DNA of 64,000 nt from Bacteroidales bacterium (GTDB lineage Bacteria; Bacteroidota; Bacteroidia; Bacteroidales; Muribaculaceae). Shown here piece after piece: positions 34,100-43,441 of this stretch (positions are counted from its first letter, which is position 1; each line of letters opens with the position of its first letter). The position numbers and the translations under genes were made by a program. The DNA is taken from NCBI GenBank assembly GCA_003150235.1, contig QAMW01000041.1, positions 1 through 64,000 on the forward strand, given 5' to 3'. The notes beneath the pieces were generated by a model. The model saw nothing but the letters and a program-made list of their open reading frames with translations. It did no database searches and was not told where the DNA came from.

Positions 34100-36640
34100 A
34101 TGAAAAATCTAATCATACTCATTATCCTGTTTTTCCTTTCTTTTGAAAGAGCATACCCTGACACTTTATCCTACGGGCTACAGTTTCAGGCTCACGATGT
34201 GCCGAAAGAGAAACGGACTTCCCTGCTGTTGAATAATGGCAGCAAGATGAAAATGCCTTCTGGATTTCAAATTGACTTCGATGTTAAATTTAATCCGGAA
34301 TTACACAATTATGGATATATTTTCCGCATAATCGCCAATGATTCAATATGCTTCGACCTGGTATCAAATTTCACAAACGATCGTCGTGCCTTAAGTTTCA
34401 TCGAAGGCTCCGACATTTTTGTACCATTCGATTCAGAAATCCTTGACAAGCATAACATCAATGACTGGGCATCGGTCAATCTGGTGGTCGACAATAATAA
34501 TAAAGAGATTATAATCGGATTTAACGGCGAAAAAGTCACTCTTCCCTACCGTTACGGAAATCTCACTGAATTTGTATTCCAGTTCGGACAGTGTAGCCAT
34601 CCGCAATTTGAAGCCTACGATGTGCCCCCGATGTCAATCCGAAATGTGCGTGTGACAACTCCCGACGGAAAAACCGTCGCTTTCTGGCCGCTCCGCGAAC
34701 ACAGCCTTACAGCCGCATACGACTCAATATCGGGACGCGTGGCAATAGCAAAAAATCCCACATGGCTCATCGACAGCCACACCTCCTGGTCAAAGCTGTT
34801 CAGCCTGAAGACAGGACAATATACACAGCTTGCATACGACAACGCCAACGGCAGCATCTATCTTGCCGACCAAACCCGCGTGTACCGCATAAAACCCCAG
34901 GACAACACAGTTGATACCATAAGCGTACAATCGGGCAATCCGTATCTTATCGTGTCTAATCAGATGATATTCAACGATAAGACGGGTGAGTTATGGTCCT
35001 ATGACATAAACCGCCCGATAAACCGGTTTGATTTCGCTACCGGAAGCTGGTCGGAAAGTAATCCGACATTGCTTAATCCCGAATATGCACAGCACAATGC
35101 CGTGATATCTCCCGTCGACTCATGCCTGTATATATTTGGAGGTTACGGCGAATACCGCTATCTTAACAATCTGATAAAATACAGCCCGAAAACCGAGCGG
35201 TGGGATACAGTAAGTGTCAACGATAAAATACCTCCGCGGTATCTTGCCTCGGCGGGATTTATCTCTCCCGACTCTCTGCTGATTTTCGGCGGATTCGGTC
35301 ATCCGAGCGGTATGCAAGAGCTTGGACCGGGCAGCTATTACGATCTCTTTGTGCTGAATCCGTCTACAGGAGCAACCAAGAAGATATGTGACTTCAAAGG
35401 ACGCCCGGAGCAAATGGTAGGCAGCAACTCGCTTGTCGCCGACAAGAAAAATCACGCATTCTACACGCTTTACCACAGATATAACCAGAATGACACGCGG
35501 GCAACACTTAATAAATTTGATTTTCTTACAGGTGAATACACCTTGCTTGCCGACTCGGTTACATTCCGTTTTCAGGATATAAATTCATATATCTCACTGT
35601 TTCTTGATGAAAATGCCGGGAAATTATATGCCGTGATAGTAACCCATGACGGAAATATCTCCACAACAGACATCTACGAATTGAATTACCCGCCCCTGTC
35701 GACAGCCGATGTAATCCTGCCCGAGAAATCCGGTCACCTGTATTTGTGGTTATGCATTGCAGCCATCATTATAATCGCGTCGGTAACGGCATTTATAATG
35801 ATACGACGCCGAAAAAAGAAACGCATGATCAATGACGCGGCATCTGAACCGGAGGATATGCCGGCGCCAATAACAAACACCCCGGAAAAAATGCCGCAAG
35901 CCACCGTACCCCATGTGTCATCCATCCTTTTTCTTGGCGGATTCCAGATATGGGACAAGGAAGGCAACAACATGACAAAATCATTCACGCCCACGCTAAA
36001 GCGTCTTCTCGTACTGATAGTGCTGTATTCGTTCAAAGATGGCAAAGGCATAGGAAATGACGCCATCTGTGACATCCTGTGGCCCGACAAAAGCCGCGAC
36101 AACGCCCAGAACAATCGCCGTGTAAGCATATACAAACTGAAGACCCTCCTCGAGCAGGTGGGCGATGTTGAAATCATAAACAGCAACGCCTACTGGACCA
36201 TCAAGCTCGGTGAAGGCACATTCTGTGACTATGTAACCGTGATGGACACGCTGCGTGAGTTCCGCAATTCAGCTGAAATCAACCCCGCACAGCTCCATAC
36301 AGTGCTCAATCTCATCGCCAAGGGACAACCGCTGCCGGCGATAACCCAGACATGGATTGACTCCTTTAAATCAGATTATGCGGCATGTGTACAAGATACG
36401 TTATCCGGTATCGTGAACAATGGCAATATCACCGACTACAAGCTGCTCACACGTATCGCCGATATAATGTTTATCTTCGACTCGACCGACGAGACGGCAA
36501 TCAGCATAAAATGCCGGGCACTGGTCAAGGCAGGAAAGATAGGCATGGCAAAGAGCGCATTTGACTCGTTCTGCAGCGAATATCAGACACTCCTTGGAGA
36601 AAACTATGAAAAGTCATTCCAGGATATCCTGAATGAATAA
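34100..36640 (+). CDS. Membrane-spanning sensor-regulator: lectin-like/Kelch outside, SARP DNA-binding inside
   Basis: 846 aa. Signal-like N-terminus (LIILIILFFLSFERAYP). Residues ~25-230 look like a concanavalin-type sandwich (MPSGFQIDFDVKF, NDWASVNLVVDNNNKEI, VRVTTPDGKTVAFWPL). Residues ~235-540 are a Kelch-like propeller (CLYIFGGYGEYRYLNNL, SLLIFGGFGHPSG). One helix (~546-568) ends in RRRKKKR, the inside anchor. After a linker, ~606-690 is an OmpR/SARP winged helix (ILFLGGFQIWDKEGN; LKRLLVLIVLYS; AICDILWPDKSRDNAQNNRRVSI is cut short here by family variation), then a BTAD-like helical tail. It is read away from the PUL it probably controls. A stop-to-stop junction with the kinase gene leaves no gap. 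Confidence 0.8.
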   Translation: MKNLIILIILFFLSFERAYPDTLSYGLQFQAHDVPKEKRTSLLLNNGSKMKMPSGFQIDFDVKFNPELHNYGYIFRIIANDSICFDLVSNFTNDRRALSFIEGSDIFVPFDSEILDKHNINDWASVNLVVDNNNKEIIIGFNGEKVTLPYRYGNLTEFVFQFGQCSHPQFEAYDVPPMSIRNVRVTTPDGKTVAFWPLREHSLTAAYDSISGRVAIAKNPTWLIDSHTSWSKLFSLKTGQYTQLAYDNANGSIYLADQTRVYRIKPQDNTVDTISVQSGNPYLIVSNQMIFNDKTGELWSYDINRPINRFDFATGSWSESNPTLLNPEYAQHNAVISPVDSCLYIFGGYGEYRYLNNLIKYSPKTERWDTVSVNDKIPPRYLASAGFISPDSLLIFGGFGHPSGMQELGPGSYYDLFVLNPSTGATKKICDFKGRPEQMVGSNSLVADKKNHAFYTLYHRYNQNDTRATLNKFDFLTGEYTLLADSVTFRFQDINSYISLFLDENAGKLYAVIVTHDGNISTTDIYELNYPPLSTADVILPEKSGHLYLWLCIAAIIIIASVTAFIMIRRRKKKRMINDAASEPEDMPAPITNTPEKMPQATVPHVSSILFLGGFQIWDKEGNNMTKSFTPTLKRLLVLIVLYSFKDGKGIGNDAICDILWPDKSRDNAQNNRRVSIYKLKTLLEQVGDVEIINSNAYWTIKLGEGTFCDYVTVMDTLREFRNSAEINPAQLHTVLNLIAKGQPLPAITQTWIDSFKSDYAACVQDTLSGIVNNGNITDYKLLTRIADIMFIFDSTDETAISIKCRALVKAGKIGMAKSAFDSFCSEYQTLLGENYEKSFQDILNE

Positions 36641-37690
36641 TCAGTCAATCGGCAAGATAAACAGGAAACGCGCACCCTTGTTATAGCTTTTGTCGACCTT
36701 TACGCTTCCGCCCAACATCCCGGCGACAAAGCGGCATATATTAAGTCCGAGTCCGGTGCCGGTCTGATAACGGCTGAGCTTTACAAAACGGTCAAATATT
36801 ACTTCTTCCTTTCCCTCCGGAATACCTATACCGGTATCGGTCACGGAAAATATCACCTCATTTCTTGATTCGTCCACATCGTAAGCAAGAGTGATTTTTC
36901 CACTGTCGGTGTATTTCACTGCATTTGACAGGAAATTGTTGAGCACCTGCTCGACACGCGCCGAATCGGTGAACACCATCAAGTCGTTGTCATGACTATT
37001 TTCAAATGACATCACCACACCGGGCTTCACTTTTCTTGCCATGCTTGTGACACAACGCGAACACAGCTGATTCAACGACACTCCCTGACGCGACAGCTTT
37101 ATCTCCCCGCTCTCCATCAAGGATATATCAAGCACGTCGTTGACAAGAGTCCTGAGAAGTTCGCTGTTATCATTGATTATCTCGGCATAACGGTCAATGG
37201 TAGCACGCATATTTTCCGGCACGGAATCCACGACAAGCTGTGAAAATCCGGTGATGGCATTTAGCGGGGTGAGTATCTCATGACGCATATTCTGAATAAA
37301 CTGCGTCTGTGTACGGTTAGCCTGCTCAGCCTGGTCACGTGCCTGGATAAGCTCTTCCTGCGTCGCAAGAAGATTTTTCTTCTCATTCTGAAGACGTATC
37401 TTCGACTTCTCAAGGTTAAGGGCGAGACGCCGGGTCTTTGTGTACATATATCCGAGTACAATGATAAGCACGATAAGGACTACAAGCGCAATCACCGAGA
37501 ATATGAGCATCTTGTGATGCCAGTCATGTTCGACCGCCTGCTTCTCCATTTGCAGCTGAGCGCGTGACGCCTTAAGTTCCGACACGTCATAAAGTATCTG
37601 CAACTCCTTGTAACGGGCTATCGCCTCGTTATGCAACAGTGATTCAAGCTCACGAATATATGAGGTTGAGGCATATAACTGCCTTCCTTG
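36641..37690 (-). CDS. Histidine kinase half of a frameshifted TPR sensor kinase
   Basis: This frame is open from 37690 down to the stop at 36641. It has no good start of its own (only a TTG at 37636) and continues the sensor half in another frame. Counting from the TTG: coiled helix, membrane helix ~43-65, H-box NMRHEILTPLNAI (His 119), N-box NNFLSNAVKYT, G1 DTGIGIP and G2 GTGLGLNI. All catalytic boxes are intact and no receiver or DNA-binding domain follows. No response regulator gene is adjacent. If the frameshift is real the kinase is lost or made only by slippage; if it is a sequence error the gene is whole. Confidence 0.8.
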   Translation of the reverse strand, partial: QGRQLYASTSYIRELESLLHNEAIARYKELQILYDVSELKASRAQLQMEKQAVEHDWHHKMLIFSVIALVVLIVLIIVLGYMYTKTRRLALNLEKSKIRLQNEKKNLLATQEELIQARDQAEQANRTQTQFIQNMRHEILTPLNAITGFSQLVVDSVPENMRATIDRYAEIINDNSELLRTLVNDVLDISLMESGEIKLSRQGVSLNQLCSRCVTSMARKVKPGVVMSFENSHDNDLMVFTDSARVEQVLNNFLSNAVKYTDSGKITLAYDVDESRNEVIFSVTDTGIGIPEGKEEVIFDRFVKLSRYQTGTGLGLNICRFVAGMLGGSVKVDKSYNKGARFLFILPID

Positions 37691-38745
37691 TCACCGACAG
37701 CCTCGGCAGCCTCATTCATAAACCGGAAATACTGACGCAGATACTGCTTGTTGCGGTCAAGCCCTACCTGTTCCTTCAATATCCTCAGCGCCTCGTCGTA
37801 GCGTTTGGTAGCCATCAGGTAATATATGGTGGCGCGCTTATTTGCCGCGAAATCTTTTGCCACATCGGCATTACGTGCCGCAATATCATTGACATTCTTG
37901 TAATAACGCTCTATCTCTCCCTGACTCAGCGCAGGGAAATTACCAAGAAGACGGGTATAACACAGGTATTCGTTGACACTGTAATCACGGAATTTACGTT
38001 TCTTATTCTTATATATGCGTTTAAGCAGCTCTATTTCCTTAAGCAACTCTTTATCAGCCGCAGCCGACTGCTCATAATGCTCGTTATATGAATAGATTAT
38101 GGCAATCTGAGTAAGGTACATATTGCGCAACGCATGGCTTCTATCCTTTGGAAGTTCAGCTATAAGCTCCCCGAGCTTTTCCATATATTCATCATACAGC
38201 CCCCCTTGAGTAGTGATTCCGAGACATACACACAACTCATAAAGACGCCTTATCTTTGTCTGAAGGCTGTCGCTGTCATCGGTGCCGCGCTCATACTGCT
38301 TTATGAGTTCTTTCATCATTTCCTGACGTTCCTCCTCGCTTGCGCGGCGGTACTTATACATCAGGCGGTTGATCATTATGAATGTAAGAGTCTCTTCCCG
38401 GTCATCATTCTCAGGCAGCGATTCGGCAAGCCGCTGATACCGCTCCATGATAGAGTCAGAACTGAGATTGATATTAGTGTTGTTGCGCAATATGTCGAGC
38501 TGCACTTCAGTGTTGCCGGTGCGCGATGCGACATCATATATCAGCATGCCTATTTCGCCACGCATCCTGCGTTCCGACAAGTCATACAGATGATACAGCG
38601 TCGTGATACTGTCGGCGGCATTGTCGGCATGAGCAAGCTCGCGCCACAAGGAGTCGCTTGTAGCACGTATATCAATGACCGGAGAAGCGGTTGACATTCC
38701 GACGGTCATGACCAATAGTAGTAATGTATAGTAAATCCTGTGCAC
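37618..38745 (-). CDS. TPR sensor half of the frameshifted kinase
   Basis: 375 aa: signal peptide (YYTLLLLVMTVGMSTAS), then helical TPR-like repeats over ~30-350 (SITTLYHLYDLSERRM, YYLMATKRYDEALRILKEQV). It runs out of frame near 37690, and its last ~18 residues (MPQPHIFVSLNHCCITRR) are not protein-like. From 37684 the other frame reads RQLYASTSYIRELESLLHNE, the normal linker to the kinase membrane helix in this family. One missing base within 37682-37690, for example one A making GAAAGG, would join them. Promoter boxes lie at 38826-38798. Confidence 0.8.
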   Translation of the reverse strand: MHRIYYTLLLLVMTVGMSTASPVIDIRATSDSLWRELAHADNAADSITTLYHLYDLSERRMRGEIGMLIYDVASRTGNTEVQLDILRNNTNINLSSDSIMERYQRLAESLPENDDREETLTFIMINRLMYKYRRASEEERQEMMKELIKQYERGTDDSDSLQTKIRRLYELCVCLGITTQGGLYDEYMEKLGELIAELPKDRSHALRNMYLTQIAIIYSYNEHYEQSAAADKELLKEIELLKRIYKNKKRKFRDYSVNEYLCYTRLLGNFPALSQGEIERYYKNVNDIAARNADVAKDFAANKRATIYYLMATKRYDEALRILKEQVGLDRNKQYLRQYFRFMNEAAEAVGDKEGSYMPQPHIFVSLNHCCITRR

Positions 38746-38797
38746 TTTGTAATGTGATATTTAATTCCCTTAGCAGATAGTTGATTTAGATTGAATA

Positions 38798-38826
38798 CAA
38801 ATCTACCATTATTATCGCGATATCAA
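38798..38826 (-). promoter_or_regulatory. Promoter of the TPR sensor kinase gene
   Basis: On the minus strand TTG, 18 bp spacer, TAGATTTG (38805-38798), about 55 bp before the ATG at 38745. Confidence 0.45.
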
Positions 38827-38871
38827 TTATTTATCACTGAATTTACACATGTTGGTAACATGATTGTAATT

Positions 38872-40269
38872 TCATTTGACTGTTATCGAAGGATTTACAA
38901 GATAAAGCTGTGACGTGGCACGGGTGACAGCCGTATAAAGCCAGCGATAAAACTCCATCCCCATCGATTCAGGCGGAATATAGCCGAGGTCGACATAGAC
39001 GTTACGCCACTGTCCGCCCTGCGCCTTATGACAGGTCACGGCATAACCGTATTTTACCTGCAGGGCATTCAGATAAGGACTCTTCATGGCATTGGCGGCA
39101 CGTGTAGCCGCTGACACCGAAGGATTGTCGTCGGCAGCTATGCGCTCGAAAAGGTCGGTCATCTCCTGCCGCGACATCGTGGCGGCATCGTTGACCAGTG
39201 TGTCAAGGATAATCTTGCAGTCAATCGACATATCCCTGTCGGGAAGCCTCAGTTTCACGTCGGCAAAACGGAATCCGTATCGGGTCTCCGTACCGATGAC
39301 TTTCTCCACCACCGCCGCATCGCCGTTAGCTATGAAATCTATGCCTTTAATCTCCTTGGTCCAGTAATAGTTGTTCTTGCCTATCAGAAGCCGGTCATTG
39401 CTACACAATTCCTCCTCGTAACCGAGTATACGCGACCTGATGGCGAGATTAAATCCTGTCGCGCGCATATTGGAACGCGTCACCAGTATGGTCTCTCCCA
39501 CCCCGTCGACAGCATACGCGGCATTAATCGAATCCTCGAGTTCCTCTCCGTCGGTCACATGCACGTCGTCAAAAGGAGTGGCGGTAAGTACAGGCGACGG
39601 GAGCTCTTCAAGTCGCATGGCACGCCGGAGCCATGTCGCGTTATAAAGGATGCCTGAGTCAGATGCCTGACGCACCGTTGCCGTAAGCACCGCACGGGTA
39701 ACCCTCAACCCCTCGGCATGAAGCGTTTTCGCGCTCATGGCGGGACTTTCCTCACATCCTACCGGGGGCAGCTGCGCAGTGTCGCCAAGCAGTATGAGCT
39801 TGCAGTTGACACCTGAATAGACATAATGGATAAGATGTTCGAGAAGATTGCCCGAAGCGGAATCTGCACCAATCATCGAAGCCTCGTCGACAATAAACAC
39901 GGTATTAACCGAGCGGTTTTCGGCAGGACGTATGTCACGGGGCGACGTGATACCGTTTCCTCCGACGGAATAAATGCGCCTGTGGATAGTATAGGCGGGA
40001 TGACCGGCAAAACGGCTGAACACCTTTGCGGCACGGCCCGTGGGAGCGAGCAACACCGTGCCTATCCCTACCATATTGAGTGATTTCACAAGTGCGGCAC
40101 AGAGCGAAGTCTTTCCCGTGCCCGCATAACCGTTAAGCAGAAATACCGTGTCGGAAGGTGTCCGCGCCGAACAGAAACGCGACAATGCCGCTATAAGCTC
40201 CACCTGCTGAGAGGTGGGCTTATAGGGTAGATTATCGAGCACTATCCGGGCAAACTGTAGTGTGTCCAC
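38872..40269 (-). CDS. RecD/Dda-like superfamily 1B DNA helicase
   Basis: 465 aa. Walker A GYAGTGKTSL (~47-56), motif Ia LLAPTGRAAKV, Walker B FIVDEASMIG, motif III LILLGDTAQLPPVG, and near the end the UvrD_C_2-type GYAVTCHKAQGGQW and WLYTAVTRATSQLYLV. These define a 5'-3' helicase of the RecD2/Dda group; it is shorter than RecD2 and has no nuclease part. It starts with GTG at 40269, sharing a base with the cysS stop TAG, so it is coupled to cysS. A genome-maintenance role is likely. Confidence 0.88.
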   Translation of the reverse strand: MDTLQFARIVLDNLPYKPTSQQVELIAALSRFCSARTPSDTVFLLNGYAGTGKTSLCAALVKSLNMVGIGTVLLAPTGRAAKVFSRFAGHPAYTIHRRIYSVGGNGITSPRDIRPAENRSVNTVFIVDEASMIGADSASGNLLEHLIHYVYSGVNCKLILLGDTAQLPPVGCEESPAMSAKTLHAEGLRVTRAVLTATVRQASDSGILYNATWLRRAMRLEELPSPVLTATPFDDVHVTDGEELEDSINAAYAVDGVGETILVTRSNMRATGFNLAIRSRILGYEEELCSNDRLLIGKNNYYWTKEIKGIDFIANGDAAVVEKVIGTETRYGFRFADVKLRLPDRDMSIDCKIILDTLVNDAATMSRQEMTDLFERIAADDNPSVSAATRAANAMKSPYLNALQVKYGYAVTCHKAQGGQWRNVYVDLGYIPPESMGMEFYRWLYTAVTRATSQLYLVNPSITVK

Positions 40270-41762
40270 TATTTCTTAAGACTCCACTCGAAGCCGTCCT
40301 TGGTGTCCTTGACATCAAATCCGATTTCAGCAAGACGGTTGCGGATGAGATCACTTGTAGCCCAATCCTTGTCGGCTTTTGCCTTGGCGCGCATCTCAAG
40401 AAGCAGGTCGACCGCATCCTCAAAAGGCTTCAACGCCGTGGCATCGCCTTCACCGGCACCTACAATGTCGGTGCGGACACCAAGTATATCCACAAGGAAT
40501 ATCTTAAAGAGAGCCTTCAGCTCGTCGATATCAGCCTGCGTTGCTGTTGCGTTGCCGTCGTTCACCTGATTTATCAAGCGGCAAGCCTCGAAGAGATGTG
40601 CTATCACGATAGGAGTGTTCAGGTCATCGTCAAGTGCCTCGTAACACTTCCTTCGGAAATCGCTCACGTCGATTGTCGACTTGTCAGAGGGTGTAAGCTC
40701 ATTAAGGCGACGCCATCCGTCGAGCATCCTCGCAAGCGCCTTCTCAGCGCCCTGAAGTGCCTCGTTGGAGAAGTCGAGGGTGCTGCGGTACTGTGCCTGC
40801 AGGATGAAGAAGCGGATGGTCATCGGCGAATACGCCTGCGTAAGCATCTCGTGCGAGCCGGTAAAGAACTCGTTGAGAGTAATGAAATTACCGAGGCTCT
40901 TGCCCATCTTCTTGCCGGCAATGGTAATCATGTTGTTGTGCATCCAGTAGTGCACGGAGTCTTTGCCGTTGTGAGCGACCGACTGCGCTATCTCACATTC
41001 ATGGTGAGGGAACATAAGGTCCATGCCGCCGCCGTGAATGTCGAAAGGAGTGCCGAGATACTTCTCTCCCATAGTCGAACATTCAAGATGCCAACCGGGG
41101 AAACCGTCGCTCCAGGGCGATGGCCAGCGCATGATATGCTCCGGCGACGCCTTCTTCCAGAGAGCAAAATCGGCGGGATTATGTTTCTCCTCCTGACCGT
41201 CGAGCGCACGTGTCGTGGCAAGCAGCTCGTCGACATTGCGGCCCGACAGCTTTCCGTAATGATAGTCACGGTTAAACTTCGGCACGTCGAAATACACCGA
41301 GCCGTTGCTCTCATAGGCATATCCGCTTTCAAGTATCTTCTTCACATACTCAATCTGCTCTATGATATGACCTGAGGCATGAGGCTCTATCGACGGCGGA
41401 AGCACATTGAGTGCCTCCATCGACTTATGGTAACTGTTGAGATAGTGTTGCACCACCTCCATAGGCTCAAGCTGCTCAAGACGTGCTTTTTTTGCAATCT
41501 TGTCCTCGCCCTCGTCGGCATCATGCTCAAGATGGCCGACATCGGTTATATTACGTACATAGCGCACCTTGTAGCCGAGATGGGTAAGATAGCGGAATAG
41601 TACATCAAAGGTGATTGCCGGCCGCGCATGACCGAGGTGACCGTCACCATATACGGTAGGACCGCACACATACATCCCGACCTTGCCTTCATGAATCGGC
41701 ACAAAGCGCTCCTTGCGGCGTGTCAGCGAGTTATAAATGGTAAAATCGTTTTCTTTAATCAT
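40269..41762 (-). CDS. cysS: Cysteinyl-tRNA synthetase
   Basis: 497 aa class Ia synthetase charging tRNA-Cys. Zinc-site Cys in YVCGPTVYGDGHLGHARP, where HLGH (42-45) is the HIGH motif; WHLECSTMGEKYLG and GGGMDLMFPHHECEIAQS hold further zinc ligands; KKMGKSLGN is the KMSKS loop. Length and order fit bacterial CysRS. It leads into the helicase gene with a one-base overlap. Confidence 0.97.
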   Translation of the reverse strand: MIKENDFTIYNSLTRRKERFVPIHEGKVGMYVCGPTVYGDGHLGHARPAITFDVLFRYLTHLGYKVRYVRNITDVGHLEHDADEGEDKIAKKARLEQLEPMEVVQHYLNSYHKSMEALNVLPPSIEPHASGHIIEQIEYVKKILESGYAYESNGSVYFDVPKFNRDYHYGKLSGRNVDELLATTRALDGQEEKHNPADFALWKKASPEHIMRWPSPWSDGFPGWHLECSTMGEKYLGTPFDIHGGGMDLMFPHHECEIAQSVAHNGKDSVHYWMHNNMITIAGKKMGKSLGNFITLNEFFTGSHEMLTQAYSPMTIRFFILQAQYRSTLDFSNEALQGAEKALARMLDGWRRLNELTPSDKSTIDVSDFRRKCYEALDDDLNTPIVIAHLFEACRLINQVNDGNATATQADIDELKALFKIFLVDILGVRTDIVGAGEGDATALKPFEDAVDLLLEMRAKAKADKDWATSDLIRNRLAEIGFDVKDTKDGFEWSLKK

Positions 41763-41783
41763 GACTGACCGGATTTTGCGTAA

Positions 41784-42092
41784 TTATGCCTTGAAAGGAT
41801 TCATGTCGCCCCCGTTAGTGTTTTTGGGCATCTTGCGCTCGATTACGCCGAAAGTGTTTTCGTAACGCTCGATATTCTCGCGGAGAGCGAAAAGCAGCTG
41901 CTTGGCATTTTCGGGCGACATTATTATGCGGCTCTGCACCTTTGCCTGCGGCATGTTGGGAGCCATGGCTATGAAGTCGATAAAAAACTCTGTGGGAGAG
42001 TGTGCGATCATCGCGAGGTTGGCATAATGACCATGAGCCACTTCAGGAGTAAGCTCGATTTTTATCTCATTTTTCTTGTTGTTATTTTCCAT
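41784..42092 (-). CDS. DUF3467-family small protein
   Basis: 102 aa, cytoplasmic. Matches DUF3467 by ELTPEVAHGHYANLAMIAHSP, EFFIDFIAMAPNMPQAKVQSRIIMSP and NAKQLLFALRENIERYE. The family is widespread in Bacteroidetes; its role is not established. A short beta-rich domain with a helical end is expected. Lies between the NigD-like and cysS genes, same strand, 27 and 21 bp gaps. Confidence 0.88.
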   Translation of the reverse strand: MENNNKKNEIKIELTPEVAHGHYANLAMIAHSPTEFFIDFIAMAPNMPQAKVQSRIIMSPENAKQLLFALRENIERYENTFGVIERKMPKNTNGGDMNPFKA

Positions 42093-42119
42093 ATCGGTTT
42101 TCTTTTAATTGTGGTTAAA

Positions 42120-42776
42120 CTATTTATTAAATGTATATATATCTTTTTTAAGATTGCTGTCGTTTACATGAATCTCAATGCCGTCACAACCGTTGCGCGA
42201 CCACACGTTAGTAATGTCAAAAGAAGCATATACCTCTCTCATATAGCTGTCGGGCGCACCGAGTGTGTTATGCACCAGATATACCTGCGGCACGGCATCG
42301 GTGAGCGTCAGCGAGTCAACCATGAGGCTGAAATAACGCGGCTTGTCGGAGTACACGGCGCGAAGATGCACATTGATGTAATTGCCGCTACGCCATATCG
42401 AGTTGAGAAACACGGCATCAGCATCCCAGTCATAGCGTTCGACGGGACGTATGACGGCAGTGTCGCAGTTGACGGGGCTTATGGCAATGGGACGTATGAT
42501 ATCGTCGGTATATGGCTTGCCCGACTCGGGATAATAGCGGAGCAGCATCCGCTTCCCCACATATTTGTCATCAACCCGGAGCTGCGGTGCCGTGAGCGTC
42601 ACAAGCGGGGAGTCGTCATAACGGCGGAATGTAAAGCGCGAACCTTCATCGCCGGAGCTCTCCACCGTCACGATGTCGCTCAGAAACGCCTCGTTGTTGT
42701 ACTCCCCGTCATCGGAGCATGACAGTAACGACGATAGAGCCGCAAGTGATAATATGAGTGATAAAAATCGTGTCAT
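42120..42776 (-). CDS. NigD-like lipoprotein
   Basis: 218 aa with lipoprotein signal (LILSLAALSSLLSC; Cys about residue 20) followed by SDDGEYNNEAFLSDIVTV. The pattern of an N-terminal OB-like domain (GKRMLLRYYPESG, then TDDIIRPI) and a C-terminal beta-sandwich (YINVHLRAVYS, then ASFDITNVW) fits NigD-like proteins of Bacteroidales. NigD was named from a Prevotella bacteriocin cluster; most members are orphan envelope lipoproteins, and there is no bacteriocin gene here. The start overlaps the end of the LolD-type gene (ATGA). Confidence 0.75.
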   Translation of the reverse strand: MTRFLSLILSLAALSSLLSCSDDGEYNNEAFLSDIVTVESSGDEGSRFTFRRYDDSPLVTLTAPQLRVDDKYVGKRMLLRYYPESGKPYTDDIIRPIAISPVNCDTAVIRPVERYDWDADAVFLNSIWRSGNYINVHLRAVYSDKPRYFSLMVDSLTLTDAVPQVYLVHNTLGAPDSYMREVYASFDITNVWSRNGCDGIEIHVNDSNLKKDIYTFNK

Positions 42777-43441
42777 CGGTTGTCTACAATATCGGTTATA
42801 TGTCCGTCGCGCATGTGTATCACACGGTCACATTCGCCTGCAAGGCTCTCGTCATGGGTCACAATCACAAATGTCTGCCCCATGTCGCGGCGCAGGTCGA
42901 AAAAGAGCCGGTGAAGTTCATGACGGTTATGAGAGTCGAGACTTCCCGACGGCTCGTCGGCAAGCACTACACGCGGATTGTTGACAAGAGCCCTCGCCAC
43001 AGCCGCGCGCTGACGTTCGCCCCCAGAAAGTTCGGCAGGCTTGTGACCGGCACGGTCGCCCAGACCGAGATAGTCGATAAGCTTGCGCGCTTCCGCAAAT
43101 GCCTCGGTGCGCTTCTTTCCTCCTATCATGGCGGGGATTGCCACATTTTCCAGCATCGTGAACTCAGGAAGGAGCTGATGAAACTGGAATACAAACCCGA
43201 TATTCCCGTTGCGGAACCGGGCAAGCTCACGGTCTTTCATCGACAGCACATCCACGCCGTCATACATCACTATGCCGCCGTCGGGACGGTCAAGCGTACC
43301 GATTATCTGCAAGAGCGTGGTCTTTCCGGCTCCGCTCGGACCCACAATCGACACTATCTCACCCCGGTCGATGTCAAGAGTGATGTCAGACAACACCCGG
43401 AGGGTGTCGTAACTTTTCGATATGTCTCTTACCTGTATCAT
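42773..43441 (-). CDS. lolD: LolD-type ABC transporter ATP-binding protein
   Basis: 222 aa from the ATG at 43441, which overlaps the tcdA stop (ATGA); the longer frame to 43510 adds non-family residues. Walker A GPSGAGKTTLL, Q-loop FVFQFHQLLPEFTMLENV, signature LSGGERQR, Walker B VVLADEPSGSLD and H-loop FVIVTHD. The LPEFTMLENV and GSLD features are of the LolD/MacB/FtsE group; LolCDE moves lipoproteins from the inner membrane. No LolC/E permease is next to it, so the symbol rests on similarity alone. Confidence 0.82.
   Translation of the reverse strand: MIQVRDISKSYDTLRVLSDITLDIDRGEIVSIVGPSGAGKTTLLQIIGTLDRPDGGIVMYDGVDVLSMKDRELARFRNGNIGFVFQFHQLLPEFTMLENVAIPAMIGGKKRTEAFAEARKLIDYLGLGDRAGHKPAELSGGERQRAAVARALVNNPRVVLADEPSGSLDSHNRHELHRLFFDLRRDMGQTFVIVTHDESLAGECDRVIHMRDGHITDIVDNR

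Noticed and set aside
40260..41375. 371-aa rightward frame over cysS
   Set aside because: Antisense shadow of cysS, no promoter or ribosome site, no recognisable motif.
42120..42776. Bacteriocin (nig) locus
   Set aside because: Only a NigD-like lipoprotein is present; no precursor peptide, transporter or immunity genes around it.
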